Shown here piece by piece: positions 9,101 through 16,873 of a DNA stretch of 52,375 nt; within the stretch, counting starts at the first letter, position 1; each line of letters opens with the position of its first letter. The notes below the pieces were generated by a model. That model made no database searches. It saw only the letters and a list, made by a program, of their open reading frames with translations, and had not been told where the DNA came from. Source of the stretch: Clostridia bacterium (GTDB lineage Bacteria > Bacillota > Clostridia > Oscillospirales > Acutalibacteraceae); the NCBI GenBank assembly GCA_024404095.1, contig JAKSQO010000018.1:1-52375 (forward strand). The letters run 5' to 3'. A program made the translations under genes and the position numbers.

Positions 9101-9134
9101 ATAAAATAAGCGACTTCCGCAAAGGAAGCCGCTT
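9101..9134 (-). terminator. Leader hairpin 2 (attenuator candidate) before pheA
   Basis: On the minus RNA AAGCGGCTTCC pairs with GGAAGTCGCTT around TTTGC, then ATTTTAT. The single non-Watson-Crick pair is a G-U on the minus strand but an A-C mismatch on plus, so the structure belongs to the operon RNA. It ends 20 bases before the pheA start. CAAAGGA at 9187-9181 can pair with TCCTTTG at 9126-9120 and break it. Confidence 0.65.
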
Positions 9135-9160
9135 TAATGATACTAAATCTTTCGCCCTCT

Positions 9161-9349
9161 TCAGGCGTTGAATGCGATTATCCTTTGTGGACTTTTTATA
9201 TTAAAAATAAAATAAAAATACAAAAAAATGCAGTACGAGATAAATCGTACTGCACGGCGGAGGGGATTACTCATAGACGAGATGCCGCGTACAGAACAGG
9301 ACGCAGCATTATGAAGGGAAGAGGAAGAAATATTGCTCATCTTGTTCAT
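9161..9349 (-). CDS. Leader peptide candidate with a Phe/Tyr cluster, aro operon
   Basis: A 62-codon frame with GAGGTG five bases before its ATG, starting some 25 bases after the likely transcription start. Codons 39-51 read SYCIFLYFYFIFN, i.e. mostly Phe and Tyr, the end products of pheA and tyrA downstream. The cluster falls in the T-run of leader hairpin 1, so base composition alone could produce it; what raises it above chance is the ribosome site, the operon content and the antiterminator segment CAAAGGA immediately after it. Function as an attenuation peptide is inference. Confidence 0.5.
   Translation of the reverse strand: MNKMSNISSSSLHNAASCSVRGISSMSNPLRRAVRFISYCIFLYFYFIFNIKSPQRIIAFNA
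9222..9254 (-). terminator. Leader hairpin 1 of the aro operon (intrinsic terminator)
   Basis: TGCAGTACGA pairs perfectly with TCGTACTGCA around a six-base loop, followed on the minus strand by seven T. It lies about 120 bases downstream of the operon promoter and ahead of the first gene, so read-through must be conditional. Confidence 0.8.
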
Positions 9350-9379
9350 CGTGACACCTCATCTCTAAGATTTGATATC

Positions 9380-9408
9380 ATTATATGCAAAATGAAGTGC
9401 TTTGTCAA
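9380..9408 (-). promoter_or_regulatory. Promoter of the aro operon
   Basis: Perfect consensus on the minus strand: TTGACA, 17-base spacer, TATAAT. The resulting leader is about 290 bases, far longer than needed for translation. Confidence 0.9.
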
Positions 9409-9472
9409 TAGGAAAATAAAAAATATTTCTTCAAATTTTAATCTGCGTTCATTTCGATTATATCATACCGTC

Positions 9473-9500
9473 TTGAAAACCGCAATAATTATGTTATAAT
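9473..9500 (+). promoter_or_regulatory. Promoter of the DUF1836/GH28 operon
   Basis: TTGAAA, 16-base spacer, TATAAT, about 30 bases before the ATG at 9531. Confidence 0.8.
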
Positions 9501-9530
9501 GATATATACAAGATTAAAGGAGAGTATAAA

Positions 9531-10136
9531 ATGGATTACGACCGCGACCTTGTCAGAAATAAATTTATTGAGTGGGGCAAGTATCTTGACAACTATCATC
9601 TTCCACGCTGGGAAGATATTCCCGATATCGGATTGTATATGGAGCAGGTGCTGACGCTTCTTAAGCAGTACCTTGATTTTCTGCCGCCCGATTTAAAGGA
9701 CGAGCAGTTTATCACAGCCGCTACAATCAATAACTATGTCAACAAAAAATTTATGCCCAAGCCGTACAACAAGCGTTACTACCGTGTGCATATCGCATAT
9801 ATGATTATGATTTGTACGTTGAAGCATTGTCTGAGCATTCCGATGCTTCAGAAAATCATACCGATGGGCATTGAAGAGGACGAAATCAAATCAATTTACA
9901 CAGCCTATGCAACACGTCACAAGATAGCCATAGACTATTTTACAGAGCAGTTCAAGGTTGTTGCCGGTCCGATTCTTTACAACACAGACCCCGAGCATCA
10001 GATTGCGGTTCACGATACAGAGGATCTTATCACGGTATCCGCTGTTATAAGCGTGCTGTCGGGACTAATTGCAGAAAAAATACTGTTCCTTGACGGCGAA
10101 AAAGAGGAACAGACGGAGGTAATAGAAAATGAATAA
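9531..10136 (+). CDS. DUF1836 protein (MerR-like winged helix)
   Basis: 201 residues. The conserved DUF1836 core is visible: PDIGLYMEQV, then ITAATINNYVNKKFMPKP, then YYRVHIAYMIMICTLKHCLSI. The ITxxxINNYVKxK pattern is the family's helix-turn-helix and suggests a DNA-binding regulator, although the function of the family is not established. The C terminus is acidic (LDGEKEEQTEVIENE). AAGGAGAG precedes the ATG. It overlaps the next gene by eight bases, so it may control or accompany the glycosidase. Confidence 0.85.
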   Translation: MDYDRDLVRNKFIEWGKYLDNYHLPRWEDIPDIGLYMEQVLTLLKQYLDFLPPDLKDEQFITAATINNYVNKKFMPKPYNKRYYRVHIAYMIMICTLKHCLSIPMLQKIIPMGIEEDEIKSIYTAYATRHKIAIDYFTEQFKVVAGPILYNTDPEHQIAVHDTEDLITVSAVISVLSGLIAEKILFLDGEKEEQTEVIENE

Positions 10137-11625
10137 TATACGTGTCTGTGTAACGGACGAGCCTTTTTGCGCCAAAGGTGACGGAACAGGCAACGACCGT
10201 GAAGCAATTCAGAAAGCGATTGACTATGTTTACTCCCTCGGCGGAGGAACAGTTGAACTGACCGCAGGCAGAACCTTCCTCAGCACAGGAATTGTTATAA
10301 AAAGCAATGTTACTTTGTTTTTCGGTGACGGTGCAAAGCTTCAGCAGACGCTGTCACTTGAGGGATACGTCAAGCCTGTCGGCGATACGTATGTGCCGTA
10401 TACACCTATTATCGGACACAACTTCTCTGAAACGATAAAATGGAGCCATACGTGGTATAAGAATTATCCGTTCATTTTTGCGCCCGAGGGATCACATCAC
10501 TTTGCAATTAAGGGCAACGGCACAATCCGAATGGCTAAGTGCGGTGATGATGCTTCAAAGCTTATTCGTCTCTGTCCTGTCGGTTTTTACCGTGCAAGCG
10601 ATTTTGAGATTTGCGATGTTACAATCAGCAATTATCACGGATATGCTATGATGCCGTTCACAAGCAAACGCGGACTTTTCAAAAACATAAAGATTTTTGA
10701 ATGGTGTCACGGCAACGGTGACGGAATCTGTATGATGAACTGTCAGGACATTCGTGTAACGGAATGTAAAATGTTCACGGGTGACGATTCAGTTTATATT
10801 TTCTCGTCCTACCGTGACCCGCGTCACAGCGAATGGTGGAATTCTGACGAGCCTCAGCCGTCAGTCAACATTGAAATTGACCACAATGATTTAAAATCAA
10901 ACCATTGCAAGGCGTTCGGAATGATTCTGTGGGGAATTGACTGTCCTGATCTGGAAAAGGTTGAAGTCAGAAATGTAAACGTTCACGACAATCACTTTGT
11001 TACTATGGGCAACTGGCTTTACAATCCGTATACAGCAAAAACCGAACCTCATCCTGTAACAGGAATGAGATTCGAGAACAATAAAATTGACGCAATCGAA
11101 AGCAATTTCTTTGAAACTCAGATAAGCGATATGAACTGTTTCCGCTCTATGCGCACGTTGAGAAACGGCGACTTCAAGGACGGCAGAGTTTTCTGGGTTC
11201 TCGGCAAAAACAGCGATGACGATTCTGTTAAGATTACCCGGGGAGATGAAAATTTCGCAACGCTGTCACATCTTGATAAGGGTGTCGCTTCAATTTATCA
11301 GGGTCTTTTCTTTAAATCAGCCGAAAAATGCTCATTATGGATTACAGCTCAAACAAGCGGAGTAAATTGCCGTATGTTTGTCCGTGACCTTGATACTCAC
11401 GAAATTGTTGCGGAAAAGCTCTTTAACTCAACAGAAAAAGAACGCTATGAGCTGAGCTTCAATGTTCCGAAGGATGGCAATTATCATATCGGTGTTGAAA
11501 GCGTTGACCTTGCGGACGGCTGTATAAAGATTTACGAGGCTGAATTTGCAGGCAACATTGACAGCGGAACTGACTATAACCGCATAACAAAACAAGGCGG
11601 AAAAATAATATACTACTACGATTAA
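10129..11625 (+). CDS. GH28-like right-handed beta-helix glycosidase
   Basis: 498 residues. The N terminus has the pectate-lyase-type opening (GDGTGNDREAIQKAIDYV, GGGTVELTAG). The active-site region GNGDGICMMNCQDIRVTEC with MFTGDDSVYIFS matches the GH28 polygalacturonase pattern of paired aspartates. After the helix (about residue 350) comes a beta-rich C-terminal domain that may bind sugar. No signal peptide is present, so it probably acts on imported oligosaccharide in the cytoplasm. The substrate cannot be told from sequence; exo-acting galacturonidase or rhamnogalacturonidase are options. GGAGG lies ahead of the ATG within the preceding gene. Confidence 0.85.
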   Translation: MNNIRVCVTDEPFCAKGDGTGNDREAIQKAIDYVYSLGGGTVELTAGRTFLSTGIVIKSNVTLFFGDGAKLQQTLSLEGYVKPVGDTYVPYTPIIGHNFSETIKWSHTWYKNYPFIFAPEGSHHFAIKGNGTIRMAKCGDDASKLIRLCPVGFYRASDFEICDVTISNYHGYAMMPFTSKRGLFKNIKIFEWCHGNGDGICMMNCQDIRVTECKMFTGDDSVYIFSSYRDPRHSEWWNSDEPQPSVNIEIDHNDLKSNHCKAFGMILWGIDCPDLEKVEVRNVNVHDNHFVTMGNWLYNPYTAKTEPHPVTGMRFENNKIDAIESNFFETQISDMNCFRSMRTLRNGDFKDGRVFWVLGKNSDDDSVKITRGDENFATLSHLDKGVASIYQGLFFKSAEKCSLWITAQTSGVNCRMFVRDLDTHEIVAEKLFNSTEKERYELSFNVPKDGNYHIGVESVDLADGCIKIYEAEFAGNIDSGTDYNRITKQGGKIIYYYD

Positions 11626-11635
11626 GGAGATTATT

Positions 11636-12214
11636 ATGGCACAGCTTAAAATGTACTGGTTTACCGATTCACCGCTTGAGGAGCTTGAGCTTCCCGAGGG
11701 TTATTCATTCTCACATTATAAGGATGAAACCGACATTCCGAAGTGGGCAGCCTGCATATGGGAGGATCACGAGGGAAACATTGACAACGAACGCTGGCAG
11801 CGTGAGATAATTGATTTCAAGGACATCACGGCAACCGAGGATATGTGGTTCATTGATTACAACGGCGAGCATATCGGCACGGTAACATCATTTATTTATA
11901 AGAATACAGGCATCGGCGATATGCACTGGGTCGGCATCCGCAAGGATTTCAGAGGCAAGGGACTTTCAAAGTATCTGAGCTATATCGTTCAGAAAACTCT
12001 CCGTGACAGAGGAACACCCATTGTTTCGCTCACCACAGGCGAAAACAGACCCGCTGCCGTCAAGAGCTATCTGACCGCAGGCTTCCTGCCCGTTGAATAT
12101 GACGTAGGTATGCAGGAGCGTTGGGAAAAGGTGCTTGACACCTTCAACATCGACAGCGTTCAGATGGTGAACGAGGACGGAACACCTTATAAGATGATTT
12201 ACAGAAAAGTTTAG
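11636..12214 (+). CDS. GNAT-family N-acetyltransferase
   Basis: 192 residues with the acetyl-CoA site DMHWVGIRKDFRGKGLSKYLS (motif A, RGKG) and the following TTGENRPAAVKSYLTAGFLPVEY (motif B). Acceptor unknown. AAGGAG precedes the ATG and the gene follows the GH28-like gene by 10 bases, so both belong to the same operon. Confidence 0.88.
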   Translation: MAQLKMYWFTDSPLEELELPEGYSFSHYKDETDIPKWAACIWEDHEGNIDNERWQREIIDFKDITATEDMWFIDYNGEHIGTVTSFIYKNTGIGDMHWVGIRKDFRGKGLSKYLSYIVQKTLRDRGTPIVSLTTGENRPAAVKSYLTAGFLPVEYDVGMQERWEKVLDTFNIDSVQMVNEDGTPYKMIYRKV

Positions 12215-12243
12215 TTAAACAAACTTTTTAGGGAGGAGTAAAA

Positions 12244-12636
12244 ATGAAAAGTATAAAGCCTGGACGCGGCCCATCTAAATACGGTTTTGTCATTAGTATA
12301 CTTGTTGCAGTTTTCGGTTTATTCTGGTGCATTATGGCCGGTATAGGTGGCGCATGGTTTATGATTCCTTTCGGATTGATTTTTATCGGAGTTGCAATCT
12401 ATCAGGCAAAATATCAGTATCATAACGCAACCTCCGAAAACAGGTATTCCATTTTTGATATTGTAGACTCAGATGTGGAATCAGACCCGTTAGATAAAAA
12501 AATTAATCACAAGGAAGAAAGCTATACCAGAAGTAACTTATCCGGAACAACAGCCAGCTTCTGTCCGTATTGCGGAAAACAGATTGAAACAGATTTTGAT
12601 TTTTGTCCTAAGTGCGGTCACAAATTACCGGACTGA
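12244..12636 (+). CDS. Membrane protein with C-terminal zinc ribbon
   Basis: 130 residues: two closely spaced membrane segments (about residues 13-35 and 38-57), a polar linker, then a zinc-ribbon FCPYCGKQ...FCPKCGHKL at the C terminus (CxxC-x12-CxxC). Such zinc-ribbon membrane proteins are common in Firmicutes and uncharacterised. GGGAGGAG precedes the ATG. Last gene before the terminator at 12655. Confidence 0.8.
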   Translation: MKSIKPGRGPSKYGFVISILVAVFGLFWCIMAGIGGAWFMIPFGLIFIGVAIYQAKYQYHNATSENRYSIFDIVDSDVESDPLDKKINHKEESYTRSNLSGTTASFCPYCGKQIETDFDFCPKCGHKLPD

Positions 12637-12654
12637 TCTGCCAACTTTAATTAC

Positions 12655-12699
12655 AAAAAACCGTCGAAAAGGAATGATATCCTTTTCGACGGTTTTTTT
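12655..12699 (+). terminator. Strong bidirectional terminator
   Basis: AACCGTCGAAAAGGA pairs with TCCTTTTCGACGGTT, with runs of T on plus and on minus (complement of the A-run at 12655-12660). It ends both the plus operon and the converging lysis cassette, and the holin stop codon lies inside its tract. Confidence 0.92.
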
Positions 12700-12946
12700 A
12701 CTTATTCAGATTATAGGCTTCGTCGGCGTCCTGTGCGTTCTGTGTAAAGCTGTTATTCTTCCACCACGACCACACCGCTGTTACAGCGGTAAGAATATAC
12801 GTTCCGATACTTTCCCATGAATCAAAACTGATTTCATTTTTAGTTATGCCTGCCATCACAAGCCCCTGATTTACAAGGGCAATCACAAGCACAAGAGTTC
12901 TGACCCATGTCTGCACGGTTACGCCTTTAAGATTTATCTTTTTCAT
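12698..12946 (-). CDS. Phage holin, SPP1-family type
   Basis: 82 residues. Two hydrophobic segments (about 13-34 and 43-62) flank a short polar turn; WSWWKNNSFTQNAQDAD is typical of SPP1-type holins (TVxxALWxWWKNNSFT). The protein would form pores in the inner membrane and release the endolysin. GGAGG precedes the ATG by seven bases, inside the end of the preceding gene, which it overlaps by four bases. Last gene of the cassette. Confidence 0.9.
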   Translation of the reverse strand: MKKINLKGVTVQTWVRTLVLVIALVNQGLVMAGITKNEISFDSWESIGTYILTAVTAVWSWWKNNSFTQNAQDADEAYNLNK

Positions 12947-13161
12947 TGCATTTCCTCCCTTAATTCATCAATTCGGTGGTGTGCGGATTTGACCGAATTT
13001 TCAACGCCATACATCCGCTCCACAAGATTGTTATGCTTTTCAACCTTTTTTTCAAGCTGTTCAATTCTGTAATTTGAAAGTCTGTTTGCGGCAAGAATAC
13101 CGCCGAATGTTCCGACAAGAGTTCCTGCAAAAGAAATCAGTGCAAGTATAATATCGTCCAT
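12943..13161 (-). CDS. Small membrane/coiled-coil protein, XhlA-like
   Basis: 72 residues: one N-terminal hydrophobic helix (IILALISFAGTLVGTFGGIL) followed by a charged heptad-rich stretch (IEQLEKKVEKHNNLVERM). This is the layout of XhlA/hemolysin-type partners found beside holins. The ATG at 13161 has GGAGG upstream and overlaps the endolysin stop (TAATG); a longer frame from a TTG has no ribosome site. Role as holin accessory is inferred from neighbours. Confidence 0.75.
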   Translation of the reverse strand: MDDIILALISFAGTLVGTFGGILAANRLSNYRIEQLEKKVEKHNNLVERMYGVENSVKSAHHRIDELREEMQ

Positions 13162-13841
13162 TACACCCTCCGACAATAGTCAAGGCATATCCACCCTGAC
13201 GGAATTCTGCCCCAGTTTTCAATCACCTGTGAAACGGAGCATTCACAGCCTGCCACCAAGCCATCAGCAGCTTTGCCGCCATTAAGCTTTTTAATCTGAG
13301 ACTGAGCGTTCTTTGAAAGCTCTCCGAACTTAAAAAATCTGTAATTGGTTGACGGACCCTTTCTCACTCTTAAAAGACTTGCCGTCACACGGTAAAAGCC
13401 TGTGCTGTATCCCTCAGTATATTTCTGAGCATACTTTTCGGGATCCTCATAGCTGTCGGTTGTCAAATCCTTGACACCGAGATGAAGATGAATACCCGTC
13501 GCCTTTCCCGTTTTGCCCGTATAGCCGAGCAGAGTACCCTTTTTTACTGCCTGACCTTTTTTGACGCTGATGCTGTCAAGGTGATAATGCAGGAATTTTT
13601 TGTTAATTCTCGGATATTTAACCCATACATAATTTGCGCCGTCACTTGCTTTTCCACAGCTGAGAACCGTTCCGTTTTCGATAGCGTACTGAGCCAGCTT
13701 TTTACCATTTGTGCCGTAATCAGTACCGTTGTGAAAGCTTGAGGTTTTGCCTGCGGACGTGTCAATCGCCGAACGCTTGCCGTAGGGTGATGTTATATAA
13801 TGCTCTTTCCCGTTAAAAATAATATTTGAAATTTTACTCAT
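13161..13841 (-). CDS. Endolysin: M23 peptidase plus SH3-like domain
   Basis: 226 residues. The M23 (LytM-type) zinc site is complete: H37 and D41 in FHNGTDYG, H85/H87 in LHYHLDS, and HLHLG at 118-122. This endopeptidase would cut peptidoglycan cross-bridges. From about residue 150 an SH3-like wall-binding domain follows (YRVTASLLRVRKGPSTNYRFF). There is no signal peptide, consistent with holin-dependent release. A purine-rich AGGAGAAG site precedes the ATG. The gene sits between the tail/M14 fusion gene and the XhlA-like gene. Confidence 0.92.
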   Translation of the reverse strand: MSKISNIIFNGKEHYITSPYGKRSAIDTSAGKTSSFHNGTDYGTNGKKLAQYAIENGTVLSCGKASDGANYVWVKYPRINKKFLHYHLDSISVKKGQAVKKGTLLGYTGKTGKATGIHLHLGVKDLTTDSYEDPEKYAQKYTEGYSTGFYRVTASLLRVRKGPSTNYRFFKFGELSKNAQSQIKKLNGGKAADGLVAGCECSVSQVIENWGRIPSGWICLDYCRRV

Positions 13842-13869
13842 TGATTTTCTTCTCCTTTATTTTCCCGAG

Positions 13870-15828
13870 TTAATCTCTGTACCGACTGTCCGAAAACAGA
13901 TATTTTTCAATCGGGTAAATCATTCGCTGAGTCGGAACATCTGAGCTTCTGTAATCCGAAGCATTACCCATCGGCGATAAAAATTCAACACACTTTCCCT
14001 TATCCGAAGGTATTCCGCTGAGCGTCAGGGAATAAGCCTGAACCTCTGCCGAGGACGCAATATCAGTCGCAAAGGCAAGCGCACAGGTTACCTTTTCGCT
14101 GTAAAGCGTTCTGCTTGAATCATTGTAGCTTGAATAATATGCCTGTAAAATTGATGAAACAGGGATAACGTGAATACCCTGTGTAAGAGTTATGTTATGC
14201 ATAAGCTCTGACACATTACCTCTTTCCTGATATGTCTGCAAGGGTGAATTATCCTGATAAAGCAGAGGAAGGATTTTCACCGTGCAGGCAGTATTCACAT
14301 TAAGAACGACATAGCCTGTCAGCGTTATTATACACGGTGAGGACAGCTCAAAGTTATAATTTGAAATACCCATAACATTTGGTAAAACAGATACAGGAAT
14401 GTTAAACGCATCGTCGTTTCCGCGCCACGAAAGATACTTTGTAAACGGCTGCGAGCTGCACCTGTTGACAATATTGCTGTTCTTAGCCATTGTGTAAAGA
14501 AGATTGCCGACAAACTCAATCAGCTTATCGTAACACTCACTCGAATACATATCACCATAAAGCTCATACGGCCAGACCGCTTCACACGTGTTTATTCCAT
14601 ATGTGTCGGCAAGATAGTTTGAAAGCGTCGGGTTGATCGACGGAGCAAGCACACCCTTTGCTTCAATACCATCCGCGTTCGGATTGAATCTGCCGAGAAA
14701 TTCAGAAAGAGCTGAAAGGCAGTTATCCTTATAGCGCGGATAAAAAATCGCCTTGCCCGACACCGTTACAGAGCTTGCGTGAAAGTCAACCGCCGCACAG
14801 AGCTTATCAAGCTGAATCATATCTACATATTCAATAATGTTCTGCGTTTCAGCCTGATCTCCTGCTGAGCTTCCCTTTTTATTCTTGGTACATTCTGCCC
14901 ATTTGTAAGGGAAATTGCTTCCGATATCCACGTCATTCTCATTATATGTGTCACCGCTCACAAGTGAGTACGGATTGATCGCCGGAATAACAATAAATTT
15001 CACTCTGTTTTTAAGATATGCCAGCGTTCGGTCTGTTTCGCTCTTGCGGCAGAGATCATCAAAAAATGTCGCAAGCGCAAAGAAAATCATATCCTCACAA
15101 CCGTGAGTACAGCCTGTTACAATCATAGTTTTTTCATAGTTCAGCGGTTCAAAAACATACGAATAAACAGGAATTTCACCCGAAGAAGAGGAACCGATTC
15201 TTTCCCGGCGAACATAGCTCGGGAAATCATCCCTCAACGCATTGAACTTGTAGTCGAAATATCCGTTGATTGACTCGCCAAGCGTTATTTCTCCAAGCGT
15301 TTCCGCACCCTCAAACGCATCGGGCTTGTACCATTCATCCGGGCAGTCCGATACACCCTTGCTTTCAATTACAGTTCCGTTTCGACGGATTGAACGCATC
15401 ACCGCATCAAAGTTTTCATTCAGATCATTTATGCACCTTGCTGTCTTATCCTCAAGAGTGTTGATTGCATTGAGTACAAGAGAGTAATCCTCCTCGAACC
15501 ACTCACCAAGGCCGTCAACGCCCTCCTCAATATGGTGGCTGACAGCATTTGTGGCAATCACGGAATCATCCTTCGTACCGAAAACCCCGATTGTGATAAT
15601 CCCCTCTTTTGCCATGCATGGCGAGGGAATGAAGCAAGTGTTTTCGCTGTCGAGCGGCACACGGTATGTATCTCTGCCGACACCGAACACCGCGGTACGT
15701 TCATAGCCGTTCCAGCTGCTGTCGAACGTAAAACGGCACTTATCATAATTCACGCTTCCGCCTGTTGAATAAACCTCCTCATTAAGGCTCAGGCGATTGC
15801 CTGCAACTGTAAAAACAAGCTGATTCAT
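13870..15828 (-). CDS. Phage tail/baseplate-type protein fused to M14 carboxypeptidase-like domain
   Basis: 652 residues. Residues 1-110 (FTVAGNRLSLNEEVYSTGG, SVNYDKCRFTFDSSW) resemble N-terminal domains of Firmicute phage baseplate/tail-appendage proteins. After a coiled linker, about 225-450 looks like a zinc carboxypeptidase: TGCTHGCEDM (H242 and E245 as HxxE ligands), INPYSLVSG..NDVDIGSNFPYKW (compare NPDG..DLNRNF), VDFHAS (H350) and CEAVWPYE (candidate catalytic E416). The remaining 200 residues are beta-rich. It may be a lysis or tail enzyme acting on peptide stems. M14 assignment rests on motif order only. Confidence 0.7.
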   Translation of the reverse strand: MNQLVFTVAGNRLSLNEEVYSTGGSVNYDKCRFTFDSSWNGYERTAVFGVGRDTYRVPLDSENTCFIPSPCMAKEGIITIGVFGTKDDSVIATNAVSHHIEEGVDGLGEWFEEDYSLVLNAINTLEDKTARCINDLNENFDAVMRSIRRNGTVIESKGVSDCPDEWYKPDAFEGAETLGEITLGESINGYFDYKFNALRDDFPSYVRRERIGSSSSGEIPVYSYVFEPLNYEKTMIVTGCTHGCEDMIFFALATFFDDLCRKSETDRTLAYLKNRVKFIVIPAINPYSLVSGDTYNENDVDIGSNFPYKWAECTKNKKGSSAGDQAETQNIIEYVDMIQLDKLCAAVDFHASSVTVSGKAIFYPRYKDNCLSALSEFLGRFNPNADGIEAKGVLAPSINPTLSNYLADTYGINTCEAVWPYELYGDMYSSECYDKLIEFVGNLLYTMAKNSNIVNRCSSQPFTKYLSWRGNDDAFNIPVSVLPNVMGISNYNFELSSPCIITLTGYVVLNVNTACTVKILPLLYQDNSPLQTYQERGNVSELMHNITLTQGIHVIPVSSILQAYYSSYNDSSRTLYSEKVTCALAFATDIASSAEVQAYSLTLSGIPSDKGKCVEFLSPMGNASDYRSSDVPTQRMIYPIEKYLFSDSRYRD

Positions 15829-16064
15829 GCCGTTGCCCTCCCCTCGCTGTCCTCGTAGTAATGCTGAAGCTTATATGCCGTTGTAATCACATCACGCTTC
15901 TGGTCATAGAAAATTTTCAGCTTTCTTTTAAGGTCATATGTTTTAAGATAATTCTTTGCATCATATGCTTTGTGAAGCTCCTCCGTGTACTTCTTTATAA
16001 GAGCATCTATATCCTCAGCCGCCTTAAAATATTCCTCGCTGAGTTGTGTTAAGCTTTTTGACAT
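15825..16064 (-). CDS. Small coiled-coil protein of the lysis cassette
   Basis: 79 residues, almost wholly helical and charged (LIKKYTEELHKAYDAKNYLKT, LKRKLKIFYDQKRDV). No family recognised with certainty; small proteins like this often sit ahead of tail genes in Clostridial prophages. GGAAGGGG precedes the ATG within the end of the regulator gene (16-base overlap), and its own end overlaps the next start (ATGA). Confidence 0.7.
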   Translation of the reverse strand: MSKSLTQLSEEYFKAAEDIDALIKKYTEELHKAYDAKNYLKTYDLKRKLKIFYDQKRDVITTAYKLQHYYEDSEGRATA

Positions 16065-16690
16065 TTGTAATATCCCCTTCCGTTAACAAAATTCATCGTA
16101 ATATCAAGTCCGAAAATTGCCGAGTATCTCATAGCCGTAACTATTGACGGCACTTTCCTGCCGCTTTCGATTTCTTCAAGCTCGCCTGCTGAAATTTTCA
16201 GCGCACGGGCAAGCCTTTCCACGCTGAGCGCATTTGCAATCCGCACGTTTCTGAGATTTTCGCACAGAGATTCAGTCATGCTGTTCATCGCCGCCGATAT
16301 CTCCACCGCCTCCTGCACAAGAGGCAGAATCCCGACATTTTTCACATTTTCCCTGTACTTCATTACAGGTGTCATCAGGTCTTTGATTATTTCATTCGCC
16401 CTTTCTATGGTTCTGTAAACGCTCGCCTGTGAAACACCGCATTCACGGGCAATTTCAGAAGTGTTTTTCTGCTCATACCAGTATTTTCTGATATAATCAC
16501 GCTGAACCTCAGAAAGATTATCCCTGATAATATCCTCAACAAGTGCTGACGTTGTGACTGTACGCACACGCCGAACCGTTTCGTCAAGGCAATCCAGAGC
16601 CTCCTCCTCGTTGAAGCCCCCAAGCCTCATACATCTGAGTGCCGCTTTCGCTTCGCTGAGCGAAATCATCTTTTCGGAAGTTTCTTCCAT
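16049..16690 (-). CDS. Regulator with sigma-70 region 4-like and XRE-like helix-turn-helix
   Basis: 213 residues from the ATG at 16690, which has GGGAG six bases upstream (a longer frame lacks this). Residues about 60-115 look like a region-4 domain (LSEVQRDYIRKYWYEQKNTSEIARECGVSQASVYRTIERA); residues about 150-205 look like an XRE domain (LSVERLARALKISAGELEEIESGRKVPS). The double-HTH design is known in Clostridial phages as late-gene or ArpU-like activators, by analogy only. First gene behind the SOS-boxed promoter. Confidence 0.75.
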   Translation of the reverse strand: MEETSEKMISLSEAKAALRCMRLGGFNEEEALDCLDETVRRVRTVTTSALVEDIIRDNLSEVQRDYIRKYWYEQKNTSEIARECGVSQASVYRTIERANEIIKDLMTPVMKYRENVKNVGILPLVQEAVEISAAMNSMTESLCENLRNVRIANALSVERLARALKISAGELEEIESGRKVPSIVTAMRYSAIFGLDITMNFVNGRGYYKCQKA

Positions 16691-16736
16691 TTTATTCTCC
16701 CTTCTCTGCGCCGCCATATTTAATAGCACATCTATT

Positions 16737-16765
16737 ATTTTAAGAACAAATGTTCGTTATGTCAA
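16737..16765 (-). promoter_or_regulatory. Lysis-cassette promoter with SOS (LexA) box in the spacer
   Basis: Minus strand: TTGACA, 17-base spacer, TAAAAT. The spacer holds GAACAAATGTTC (744-755), which fits the Gram-positive SOS box GAACRNRYGTTC exactly and has CG on one outer side. LexA bound there would block the promoter until DNA damage. Confidence 0.82.
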
Positions 16766-16830
16766 TAGTTTTTCTCATAAAAATAAAAATTTTTAATTTC
16801 TATTGACTTTTTTAATAGTTTCGCTCATAA
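16764..16830 (+). repeat. Direct repeats in the divergent region, operator candidates
   Basis: AATAGTTTTTCTCATAA (16764-16780) and AATAGTTTCGCTCATAA (16814-16830) differ at two positions and are 50 bases apart. The first overlaps the -35 of the lysis promoter; the second covers spacer and -10 of the repressor promoter. Placement fits binding by the S24-type repressor. Confidence 0.6.
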
Positions 16831-16831
16831 T
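16803..16831 (+). promoter_or_regulatory. Promoter of the S24-type repressor
   Basis: TTGACT, 17-base spacer, CATAAT, about 43 bases before the GTG start. The second direct repeat lies over it, suggesting autoregulation. Confidence 0.7.
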
Positions 16832-16873
16832 ATTATTGTCACACATTTATCAGTTGTGAAAAGGGGTTTTATT

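Noticed and set aside
9131..9408. T-box in the aro leader
   Set aside because: No TGGNACCGCG segment or specifier loop is present on the minus strand; the leader ORF model fits better.
9137..9499. 120-codon plus-strand frame across the aro leader
   Set aside because: No ribosome site or domain, and it overlaps two promoters and two terminators.
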